A stretch of 14,133 nucleotides of DNA from CAZIPZ01 sp964541075 (GTDB lineage Bacteria > Acidobacteriota > Terriglobia > 20CM-2-55-15), in NCBI GenBank assembly GCA_964541075.1, contig CAZIPZ010000099.1, positions 1-14,133 on the forward strand, in the 5' to 3' direction. Under the pieces are notes generated by a model, which did no database searches, had not been told where the DNA came from, and saw nothing but the letters and a program-made list of their open reading frames with translations. Made by a program: the position numbers and the translations under genes. Every line of letters begins with the position of its first letter. The first letter of the stretch is position 1. This document shows, piece by piece, positions 8,343 to 13,999 of this stretch.

Positions 8343-9602
8343 TCACAGCAGTCCGAAGAACACCCAACACACCAAAGCACCAATAACACTCATGGATAGT
8401 CCCCACATCATCAATTTGTTGAAGAGAGACTTCCTGTCAGCCGTAGGGGGCGCGTTGGCAATGCATAGCGCTCCGAGCGTTGACAAAGGTGAAACGTCTA
8501 CGAGATGGGCCCCAACATTGATTGATGATGCAATCGCCATCGGATCCCCTCCCCCGATCTTCGTTATCAATCCGGGAATAGTGGGAAGAAATGCGGGCAG
8601 CACCACACCAGATGAACTGCTATATACAGAAATGATTCCTGTCACGAAACCAATGACTCCAGTCACTGATGTTTGAGTTGAGAAACGCGCCAAAATCGAG
8701 GTGAAGAGATCCATGCCGCCGTTCTTTTCGAGAATTGAAATCAGTACGGTTACACCGGACACCATCAAGATAACATTCCAGGGCATAGCTTTGATCGCAG
8801 CTTCTTCGTCGGAAGCGCGACAAAAAGTGAGAATCGAAGCAGCGATGAAGGCGCCCATGCCCACGTCAACACGAAAAGCCGAAACAGCGACGAGTAACAC
8901 ACCGATAACAACGATCGTGAGTTTTTGATTCCAAGTAAAGGGGCCTTCATCCCCCAACAAGGCGTTGCCGACCAACGGGGACGGCTTCACCTCCCTTGAA
9001 AATAATTTGTATCCGCCGAGCAATAGGTATCCGGCCAAACCAACAAAACTTTCAGCAACGAAATTGTTAAAGAAAACTGGCCAAGCTTGGCCGGAAATTC
9101 CGATTCGCTCGAGAATACCGTTTGCAATGACTCCTGTTGGAGCTATAGGTGAAAGGGCGCCCGCGTTGGCGCCGCAACAGACCACGATAGCAATTAGGAA
9201 TGGGCTAATTCCAACACGCCCCCCCACTGCCATAGCAATTGGAGCCAGCAGCGCCGTTGTTGGTATATTGCCTGCCCCGATCGAAGCCAGGCCCGCGGAC
9301 AGAAAAAGAAAAATGATTGGAATGATCCCGACGTTTCCGCGAGCCAGTTTGACCGCCTGCTTTGCAATCTTGTCCAGGGTTCCATTCGCACTCGCAAGTC
9401 CGAACAAAAGCGTAGCGCCGCTGAGCACGATAAACAGGCTGGTTGGAAATCCGGAAATCACGTCCGCGACTCTCATGCCACCCACGCCGACGCCGATGAT
9501 GAAAGCGAATGATATGCCGAGGACACCCACGTTGATCTCGGACACGCAACTGATGAGGATGGCAATACCAAAGGCAATGATCGAGAGAACTGGAAGGTCC
9601 AT
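8343..9602 (-). CDS. SLC13/MatC-type (ion transporter superfamily) anion permease
   Basis: A 419-residue, highly hydrophobic protein with about ten to twelve transmembrane helices. The helices form two similar halves. Each half has a Gly/Ala-rich re-entrant-like stretch: NAGALSPIAPTG (146-157) and VGAHLVDVSPLSTLG (363-377). Paired SPxxPTG/SPLSTLG signatures and the N-terminal ~140 residues resemble dicarboxylate carriers of the MatC group, which belong to the ion transporter superfamily with SLC13 and CitM. A dicarboxylate or other small anion is the likely substrate, moved with Na+ or H+; this is inference from family. The ATG at 9602 has no Shine-Dalgarno, but no alternative start is apparent. 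It precedes modB closely, so a link with oxyanion transport is possible but unproven. Confidence 0.75.
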   Translation of the reverse strand: MDLPVLSIIAFGIAILISCVSEINVGVLGISFAFIIGVGVGGMRVADVISGFPTSLFIVLSGATLLFGLASANGTLDKIAKQAVKLARGNVGIIPIIFLFLSAGLASIGAGNIPTTALLAPIAMAVGGRVGISPFLIAIVVCCGANAGALSPIAPTGVIANGILERIGISGQAWPVFFNNFVAESFVGLAGYLLLGGYKLFSREVKPSPLVGNALLGDEGPFTWNQKLTIVVIGVLLVAVSAFRVDVGMGAFIAASILTFCRASDEEAAIKAMPWNVILMVSGVTVLISILEKNGGMDLFTSILARFSTQTSVTGVIGFVTGIISVYSSSSGVVLPAFLPTIPGLITKIGGGDPMAIASSINVGAHLVDVSPLSTLGALCIANAPPTADRKSLFNKLMMWGLSMSVIGALVCWVFFGLL

Positions 9603-9772
9603 TGTTTGGAGGACTGTAACAGGATGTTCGATTCATCGCAATAATACTGACGACATAAGAACAAAACACGAACACGTCCCGAGCCGGTGATCGTTGAAGG
9701 ATGTCCTGCTAACGTGAAAAATCGGAAAACGCGAATTTGGATTAAGTGAACTCTCGTGTGGTGGTAAGAAGG
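9603..9772 (-). other. Intergenic gap between pheA and the SLC13-type carrier
   Basis: In these 170 bases no coding frame, convincing terminator hairpin or riboswitch is visible. A TATTAT sequence lies about 40 nt upstream of the carrier start on the minus strand, but no matching -35 box accompanies it. Whether the carrier-modBC genes have their own promoter or are read through from the aro-phe genes cannot be decided by eye. Confidence 0.5.
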
Positions 9773-10636
9773 CTACTTAGCAGAGGTAAAGCGAGGATAG
9801 GTGCCGAGCACACGCAAAGAGATCGATTGTCTGCGTAAGTCCTCGATGGCATCTGACACCGCCGGGGAGTCTGCGGTCCCGATCAAATCAAGATAAAACA
9901 GATACTCGAAGGGCGATCCTTTCAGAGGCCGACTTTCAATTTTTGCGAGGTCAACGCTTCGCTCAGCAAATGGGATCAAAGAATGGCACAAAGCACCCGG
10001 CTTATTCGCAACTCGAAACACGATGCTGGTCTTGCACTCTCCGGAAATGGTTCTGGAAGCAGCCGAAGCGAACGACGTGATCAAGAGAAACCGAGTGTAA
10101 TTTTCCGAGTGGTCCTGAATGCCGTCCGCCAGAATAACGCCTCCATATATCTGTGCGGCGCGCCTCCCTGCAACGGCGGCGGAATCCCGAGCCCCACTGC
10201 TAAGAACCTTTCCGACGGCGCCAGCCGTGTCGTAAACGGAAACCGGTTCGATTTGAGGATGGCGCCTGAAGAAGCTCTCGCACTGAGCCAAAGCAACGGG
10301 ATGAGAGAGCGCCTTTCGAACATCTTGAAACGCAACCCCTGGGGGAGCAATCAGTGCATGTTCAATTCGACTGACGGTTTCACCGACGATCTTGACCTCG
10401 TGTTCAAAGAGAAGATCGTAGCAGTGATGAATAGAGCCGGCTAATGTGTTTTCGATTGGGACGACGGCAAAGTGGGCGTCTCCGCGGTCAATTGCGTTGA
10501 ACACTTCTTCCAGAGTGTCTCTAGGCAAAAGCCGAGCATCGCTCGATAGCATCCGAAGCGCCGCTTCCTCGCTGAAAGCGCCTGGACTGCCCTGGTAAGC
10601 GGCGTCGTAATCTCCGCTACTTTGTGTGGAGGGCAT
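9773..10636 (-). CDS. pheA: Prephenate dehydratase with ACT regulatory domain
   Basis: The enzyme turns prephenate into phenylpyruvate, the step committing to phenylalanine. Residues about 12-185 are the catalytic part, with AYQGSPGAFSEEA (13-25), VPIENTLAGSI (59-69), LSHPVALAQCE (110-120) and the NYTRF motif (179-183), whose T181 is the expected catalytic threonine. Residues about 203-283 form the ACT domain with GALCHSL (214-220) and ESRPLKG (234-240), the sites known to bind phenylalanine for feedback inhibition. The 287-residue length is normal for a monofunctional enzyme. The ATG overlaps the end of the upstream DAHP synthase-mutase gene by 20 bases and has an AGGA Shine-Dalgarno 8 nt before it, so the two are one operon and probably translationally coupled. 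Confidence 0.95.
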   Translation of the reverse strand: MPSTQSSGDYDAAYQGSPGAFSEEAALRMLSSDARLLPRDTLEEVFNAIDRGDAHFAVVPIENTLAGSIHHCYDLLFEHEVKIVGETVSRIEHALIAPPGVAFQDVRKALSHPVALAQCESFFRRHPQIEPVSVYDTAGAVGKVLSSGARDSAAVAGRRAAQIYGGVILADGIQDHSENYTRFLLITSFASAASRTISGECKTSIVFRVANKPGALCHSLIPFAERSVDLAKIESRPLKGSPFEYLFYLDLIGTADSPAVSDAIEDLRRQSISLRVLGTYPRFTSAK

Positions 10637-11741
10637 GGCATTCTTCCTTAGTCCGCGTTTGCTCGATGATGATTTTGAACAACCGCATGACCACTTCAGG
10701 ATCTAACACCCCGGAACTGAGTCGCGCTGCTCGCTCGAGTACTACGGCTTCGCGTTCAGGCGACCTGATGGGATAACCGAGTTCCCTCTTGACACGGCCT
10801 AATTCCACTCCAACACGGACACGCTCACACAACAGCTTGAGGAGCGCCTCGTCAATGCTATCGATGCGGTCCCGGTGCGAATCAATCGCAGCAATTCCAG
10901 CGACATTTCCGAGAGACAACGGACGCCCTAGCAAGGCGAGATAGACGGCAAGTTCACGCATCATGGCTGTGAACTCGTTAGGAGCCAAAGACTGGTCGCC
11001 ATCTGATAAAGCCTCGTCAGGATTGGAATGGACCTCAACAATCAGTCCATCGGCTCCGATTGCCGCGGCTGCCTTGGAGACAGGTCTCACTAGACTGCGG
11101 CGACCCGTGCCATGGCTAGGATCAACTATGACAGGCAAATGCGTCGTTTCTTTCAACACCGCGACCGCGTTGAAGTCGAGCGTGTTGCGCGTTGAAGTCT
11201 CAAAAGTCCGAATGCCGCGCTCGCAAAGAATAATGTCGGAATTGCCGTGAAGGCTGACGTATTCCGCCGCCATGAGAAACTCATCCACCGTCGAAGAAAA
11301 TCCTCGCTTGAGCAACACGGGTTTGCCTGCAGAACCGAGCGCCTTGAGCAGCACGAAATTCTGCATGTTGCGCGCACCGACTTGCAGAACGTCCGCATGC
11401 CGAGCCACAAGCGGTACATCTTCGCCCGAAAGGACTTCGGTTACGATGGGAAGGCCGACCTCGCGGCCTGCAGCTGAGAGAAGTTTCAAGCCCTCTTCAC
11501 CCAGACCCTGAAAGGAATAAGGTGAGGTGCGTGGCTTGTATGCACCCCCACGTAGGAGACGGGCTCCCGCACCAGCCACCTCAGAAGCAACCCTCTGGAT
11601 TTGCGCTTCCGACTCCACGGCGCATGGCCCTGCTGCAACTACGAACTCGGGTCCCCCTACTTCGATCTGGCCGATCTTGACCCGCGTCCCTTCGGGTTTC
11701 GCCTGTCTCGCCACTAACTTGTAGGGCGCTTCCGATGACAT
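10617..11741 (-). CDS. aroF: Bifunctional DAHP synthase (type I-beta) - chorismate mutase (AroQ) fusion
   Basis: This 374-residue protein catalyses the first shikimate step (PEP plus erythrose 4-phosphate to DAHP) and chorismate to prephenate. Residues about 15-270 are the DAHP synthase barrel of the KDO8P-synthase-like class: AAGPCAVES (36-44, metal ligand C40), GGAYKPRTSP (65-74), GARNMQNF (122-129), LCERGIRTFE (172-181), DPSHGTGRR (207-215, H210), VEVHSNP (235-241) and SDGDQSL (246-252). Residues about 284-367 are an AroQ mutase; R290, K318, R330, E331 and Q361 line up with the E. coli mutase active site. The mutase is C-terminal, as in Prevotella and Porphyromonas enzymes, not N-terminal as in Bacillus. 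No separate N-terminal regulatory domain is present. The ATG has GGGAGGG 4 nt upstream, directly after the U-tract of an attenuator. Confidence 0.95.
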   Translation of the reverse strand: MSSEAPYKLVARQAKPEGTRVKIGQIEVGGPEFVVAAGPCAVESEAQIQRVASEVAGAGARLLRGGAYKPRTSPYSFQGLGEEGLKLLSAAGREVGLPIVTEVLSGEDVPLVARHADVLQVGARNMQNFVLLKALGSAGKPVLLKRGFSSTVDEFLMAAEYVSLHGNSDIILCERGIRTFETSTRNTLDFNAVAVLKETTHLPVIVDPSHGTGRRSLVRPVSKAAAAIGADGLIVEVHSNPDEALSDGDQSLAPNEFTAMMRELAVYLALLGRPLSLGNVAGIAAIDSHRDRIDSIDEALLKLLCERVRVGVELGRVKRELGYPIRSPEREAVVLERAARLSSGVLDPEVVMRLFKIIIEQTRTKEECHALHTK

Positions 11742-11752
11742 CAGACCCTCCC
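11742..11752 (-). promoter_or_regulatory. Strong Shine-Dalgarno of the DAHP synthase-mutase gene
   Basis: GGGAGGG followed by TCTG lies just before the ATG at 11741. It abuts the T-tract of the upstream terminator, so transcripts that pass the terminator gain a strong ribosome site at once. Confidence 0.85.
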
Positions 11753-11791
11753 AAAAATAAAAGGCCCGCTTCCGATTTCGGGAGCGGGCCT
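11753..11791 (-). terminator. Intrinsic terminator acting as attenuator ahead of the aro-phe operon
   Basis: On the minus strand AGGCCCGCT (11791-11783) pairs perfectly with AGCGGGCCT (11770-11762). After one C/A mismatch the stem continues as CCG/CGG with a 4-nt loop. The sequence TTTATTTTT follows at once. A GC-rich 12-bp stem plus U-tract is a textbook intrinsic terminator. It sits between a promoter and the gene it precedes, and is itself preceded by a Phe/Tyr-rich leader ORF, so its role is attenuation and not the end of an operon. Confidence 0.9.
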
Positions 11792-11813
11792 CGTGATCCT
11801 TTCGCTTAGACCA

Positions 11814-11879
11814 CTACTTTACCCACCCTCGGGGCGGAAAGTAAAAGTAGGGGTTAAACGCAAAGAAATAATTGCTCAT
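11814..11879 (-). CDS. Phe/Tyr-rich leader peptide of the aro-phe attenuator
   Basis: A 21-codon ORF starts with ATG at 11879 and ends with TAG at 11814. Residues 4-16 read YFFAFNPYFYFPP; in all there are five Phe and three Tyr codons, plus one Trp near the end. The stop lies 22 nt before the terminator stem. Genes that follow make DAHP, prephenate and phenylpyruvate. The composition, size and position match classical leader peptides such as PheL of enterobacteria, in which ribosome stalling at scarce charged tRNA(Phe) prevents termination. No Shine-Dalgarno is visible. The predicted transcription start is only about 6 nt ahead of the ATG, so the leader is probably translated leaderless or nearly so. 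Dependence on Phe, Tyr or both is inferred from composition. Confidence 0.88.
   Translation of the reverse strand: MSNYFFAFNPYFYFPPRGWVK
11815..11843 (-). promoter_or_regulatory. Leader hairpin over the Tyr/Phe codons (anti-antiterminator, 1:2 stem)
   Basis: In the leader RNA UACUUUCCGCCC (11843-11832) pairs with GGUGGG-U-AAAGUA (11827-11815) around the loop CGAG. This is twelve pairs with one G-U and one bulged U. The 5' arm contains the Tyr13-Phe14-Pro15-Pro16 codons and the 3' arm runs to the stop codon. A ribosome paused on these codons would melt it. The freed 3' arm GGGUGGG could then pair with CCC...CCC in the 5' arm of the terminator (11788-11780) through an internal loop, which would be the antiterminator. 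The hairpin is read directly; the switch is inference from the known trp/phe mechanism. Confidence 0.75.
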
Positions 11880-11892
11880 TGCAAACGCCGTG

Positions 11893-11921
11893 AGTATGCC
11901 GGAGGCCTATTTTGAAGTCAA
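11893..11921 (-). promoter_or_regulatory. Sigma-70-type promoter of the aro-phe leader
   Basis: TTGACT (11921-11916) and CATACT (11898-11893) are separated by exactly 17 nt. They match the -35 consensus at 5 of 6 and the -10 at 4 of 6. The leader ATG begins 13 nt after the -10 box, so transcription should start about 6 nt before it. Confidence 0.7.
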
Positions 11922-12045
11922 GGCCCGTTTTCTCGACTTATCCAGTATAGAATATGAAGTTTCCTGGAAAGCCACGTCCAGCGTGGACTGGGCGGCATGG
12001 GCTGGCAAGACACTGTGCAGCTGCGAGTGCGGTCGAAACAAATGA
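11896..12045 (+). CDS. Possible 49-residue ORF coupled to the precorrin-2 dehydrogenase gene
   Basis: An ATG at 11896 opens a 49-codon frame whose TGA (12043-12045) overlaps the likely ATG of the next gene (12042) as ATGA, the arrangement used for translational coupling. The C-terminus has three closely spaced cysteines (CSCECG, residues about 42-47); the middle is mixed acidic and aromatic (FLDLSSIEYEVSW). No family is recognised and the Shine-Dalgarno (GTGAG) is weak. The ORF lies head to head over the aro-phe promoter, so the same DNA would serve both strands. It may be a chance frame. Confidence 0.3.
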   Translation: MPEAYFEVKARFLDLSSIEYEVSWKATSSVDWAAWAGKTLCSCECGRNK

Positions 12046-12695
12046 CATACTTCCCCGTTTACCTCAACCTCAAGGGGCGCCGGGTCGTCGTCGTCGGAGG
12101 CGGTTCCGTAGCGGAACGCAAGGTTGCATCGTTGCTCGATAGTGGCGCCGCGGTTTCGGTTATCAGTCCGGAAGTAACTGAGCGTCTGACGGCCTTGGCA
12201 GATCGTGAGGTTATTGAACTTCACAAAAGACCATACGCCCCGGGCGATTGCCGTGGCGCCCTATTGGTGCTCACCACCACAGACGATGACGAGGTCAATA
12301 CGGCAGTATTCAACGAAGCTCGCGATCTCCATGTTCTCGTCAATACGGCCGACGCACCCGCTCTCTGTGACTTCATCATGCCGGCAATTGTCAGGCGCGG
12401 AGACCTTCGGATTGCGATCTCGACGGGCGGTGCAAGTCCAGCACTCTCGGCAACGCTTCGCCGCAAGCTATCCCGGATTCTTGGGCCTGAATACGGTCGC
12501 CTTCTATCATTGATGACAGCAGCGCGAGCTGATATTCGGGAGCGCGTTCACTCCGGATCAAAGCGTAAGAATCTTCATTACAAGATTCTAAGCTCCGACG
12601 TACTCCGACTTCTGCGAAACCGGGATACAGAAACCGCAAAGCGTCGCGTGCAAGAAATAATCGACGATTTTGAAGTTCAGGAGAGGAACCCATGA
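12042..12695 (+). CDS. sirC: Precorrin-2 dehydrogenase (siroheme synthase N-terminal domain type)
   Basis: The 217-residue enzyme oxidises precorrin-2 to sirohydrochlorin with NAD+, on the path to siroheme or cobalamin. The N-terminus is the Rossmann fold, with VVVVGGGSVAERK (15-27) binding NAD. The family stretch NTADAPALCDFIMP (101-114) includes D104, which corresponds to the catalytic Asp of CysG/Met8p, and STGGASPALS (127-136) follows. The helical C-terminal part (about 145-210) fits the dimerisation and tail region. The frame is open from an ATG at 11997, but family members start as MTYFPVYLNLKGR, so the ATG at 12042 is preferred; neither start has a strong Shine-Dalgarno. Its stop overlaps the methyltransferase start (ATGA), so the two genes form an operon that does the work of the fused CysG. 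Whether it also chelates iron is not visible. Confidence 0.9.
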   Translation: MTYFPVYLNLKGRRVVVVGGGSVAERKVASLLDSGAAVSVISPEVTERLTALADREVIELHKRPYAPGDCRGALLVLTTTDDDEVNTAVFNEARDLHVLVNTADAPALCDFIMPAIVRRGDLRIAISTGGASPALSATLRRKLSRILGPEYGRLLSLMTAARADIRERVHSGSKRKNLHYKILSSDVLRLLRNRDTETAKRRVQEIIDDFEVQERNP

Positions 12696-13459
12696 GCCGG
12701 GAAGGATTCGTTCACATTGTAGGAGCGGGACCTGGCGACCCAGATCTGATGACCATTAGGGCGATGAACTGCCTTCGTGAAGCGGACGTTGTCCTGCATG
12801 ACCGTCTGATTGATCCGCGGATTCTAGATAATGCTCACCCTGACGCGGAAGTCATCAACGTCGGGAAAACAATTGGGGACGAAGATCTGCAACAGGAGCG
12901 CATCCATTGGCTCATGATCCAAAAAGTGCGCGAGGGAAACAGAGTCTGCCGACTAAAAGGCGGCGATCCATTCGTTTTTGGTCGAGGAGGAGAGGAAGCT
13001 CAGGCCCTCAGGGCAGCGGGAATTTCATACGAAATCATCCCTGGCGTTTCAAGCGCCCTTGGAGTGCCGGCGTCAGTCGGAATCCCTGTGACACACCGAA
13101 ACCGAGCTCACTCGTTTATGGTGATTGCAGGAAGCCGCTCACATGACCTCAATTCTCCGGAGTGGACTGCTGCTCGTGATCTGGTGAAAGCAGGAGGAAC
13201 CGTAGTGGTCTTGATGGGCCTTAAGAGGATCAAAGCAATCGTTAACGTTCTTCTTGCAGGTGATTGCCCAAGATCAACTCCGGTGGCAATCATTTCGAAT
13301 GGGACACGGCCGGATCAGTCTCACAAGCTGGGCACATTGGAAGGCATCTCGAACGGCGTTGGTGATTTAAGGTCACCAGCGGTGATCGTCATTGGCGAGG
13401 TCGTATCGATATCACCAATGGCAGCTACGGAATTTCTTACGGCGATCAATACTCCCTGA
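12692..13459 (+). CDS. cobA: Uroporphyrinogen-III C-methyltransferase (SUMT)
   Basis: This 255-residue enzyme uses S-adenosylmethionine to methylate uroporphyrinogen III at C2 and C7, giving precorrin-2 for siroheme and possibly cobalamin. Family motifs in order are VGAGPGDPDLMT (10-21), DRLI (37-40), RLKGGDPFVFGRGGEE (87-102), IPGVSSALG (116-124), IPVTHR (131-136) and the C-terminal VIVIGEVV (231-238). The length is that of a stand-alone SUMT and not of fused CysG or HemD-CobA. The ATG lies in an ATGA overlap with the precorrin-2 dehydrogenase gene, and GGAG lies about 9 nt upstream. Siroheme is the cofactor of sulfite and nitrite reductases, so the pair probably serves sulfur or nitrogen assimilation; no such reductase is in the window. 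Confidence 0.95.
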   Translation: MSREGFVHIVGAGPGDPDLMTIRAMNCLREADVVLHDRLIDPRILDNAHPDAEVINVGKTIGDEDLQQERIHWLMIQKVREGNRVCRLKGGDPFVFGRGGEEAQALRAAGISYEIIPGVSSALGVPASVGIPVTHRNRAHSFMVIAGSRSHDLNSPEWTAARDLVKAGGTVVVLMGLKRIKAIVNVLLAGDCPRSTPVAIISNGTRPDQSHKLGTLEGISNGVGDLRSPAVIVIGEVVSISPMAATEFLTAINTP

Positions 13460-13493
13460 GCGCTATTGTAGAAGTAACGCTCGATCGAAATCT

Positions 13494-13796
13494 TCACACA
13501 TTCACCGACGGTTCTCTCTCCGATCGTAGCGCTTTCATAGCCAGCCTCTCCTTCGTATCGGTGCTCACTCTGCGGATCGAGAAATCCGCCTTCCCCATAG
13601 CCCGACGAATTGCAGCAGAAACGATGGGCTGGAGTTCAGCACAAGCCTCATCGTTGTTAGGGGCATTAAGTCTGTCATTCGCGACGATGAGGAGTTCTGA
13701 ACTGTCAAAGCGGATCTTTCCTCCGAGAGCAGGATCATCTTCAAGGAGACGGCACCCTTGCAGAGCGACATTGATGATCTCGCTCAGCTGTCCCAC
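13494..13796 (-). CDS. Small hypothetical protein of unknown function
   Basis: The predicted 100-residue soluble protein reads as a genuine coding sequence. It has a core LEDDPALGGKIRFDSSELL, then IVANDRLNAPNNDEA, then helical segments ending in ERLAMKAL. There is no signal peptide or membrane segment. The 'NDRL.APN' stretch looks like a conserved motif seen in other hypothetical proteins, but I cannot name the family or its function. I choose the GTG at 13796 because GGAG lies 5 nt upstream; the frame is also open to a TTG at 13811 and beyond without an ATG. It converges on cobA with 34 bases between the stop codons, where no clear terminator is seen. Confidence 0.6.
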   Translation of the reverse strand: MGQLSEIINVALQGCRLLEDDPALGGKIRFDSSELLIVANDRLNAPNNDEACAELQPIVSAAIRRAMGKADFSIRRVSTDTKERLAMKALRSEREPSVNV

Positions 13797-13807
13797 CGCG
13801 TCTCCAG

Positions 13808-13882
13808 GCAAAGGCTGCTTTCGGTAGTAAAGCAGGCCTGGCCGACTATGTGCTGGAGAAGATCAAGCAGCGTGAGTCTTAG
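13808..13882 (+). pseudogene. C-terminal remnant of an unidentified gene
   Basis: A plus-strand frame ending in TAG at 13880-13882 reads AKAAFGSKAGLADYVLEKIK then QRES. The codons are nearly all of the GCC/GAC/CTG/GAG/AAG type, as in a well-expressed gene. A strong terminator follows 35 bases later. No start codon is available: an in-frame TGA lies at 13775-13777 and the DNA upstream belongs to a gene on the other strand. The simplest reading is the tail of a gene whose 5' part has been lost. The parent protein is not recognised, and a chance open frame cannot be excluded. Confidence 0.4.
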
Positions 13883-13917
13883 GCGGAAGAAGCTAGTCTC
13901 TTACTCGTAATTCGAGC

Positions 13918-13952
13918 AAAGGCCGGGCGTGAGCCCGGCCTTTGTCGTTTTT
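13918..13952 (+). terminator. Intrinsic terminator
   Basis: AAAGGCCGGGC (13918-13928) and GCCCGGCCTTT (13933-13943) form a perfect 11-bp stem with a GTGA loop. GTCGTTTTT follows on the plus strand. The nearest complete plus-strand gene ending upstream is cobA, 458 bases away, so the terminator more likely belonged to the truncated gene just before it. Confidence 0.88.
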
Positions 13953-13962
13953 GCGAACTGCG

Positions 13963-13990
13963 TTGACCGTCGCGCCGCCATTCGATAAGC
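13963..13990 (+). promoter_or_regulatory. Weak candidate promoter for the gene at 14000
   Basis: TTGACC (13963-13968) could be a -35 box, and ATAAGC (13985-13990), 16 nt later, a poor -10. The spacing would put transcription start near the ATG at 14000. The -10 match is weak. Confidence 0.25.
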
Positions 13991-13999
13991 GTCGGTATT

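Noticed and set aside
8965..9690. A 241-codon plus-strand frame opposite the SLC13-type carrier
   Set aside because: Its translation is Pro/Ala/Thr/Ile-rich with no domain, and the opposite strand encodes a clear membrane protein with family motifs.
11973..11990. Small palindrome (GTCCA-GCG-TGGAC within it) ahead of the siroheme genes
   Set aside because: Five-base arms without U-tract or known operator match; too short to call a regulatory site.
11907..12224. A 105-codon minus-strand frame spanning the aro promoter region and the start of the siroheme gene
   Set aside because: It overlaps the strongly supported precorrin-2 dehydrogenase Rossmann motif and resembles nothing; treated as a shadow.
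13456..13483. Possible hairpin (GAGCG...CGCTC) just after the cobA stop as a terminator
   Set aside because: Only five pairs, a 15-nt loop and no T-tract on either strand.
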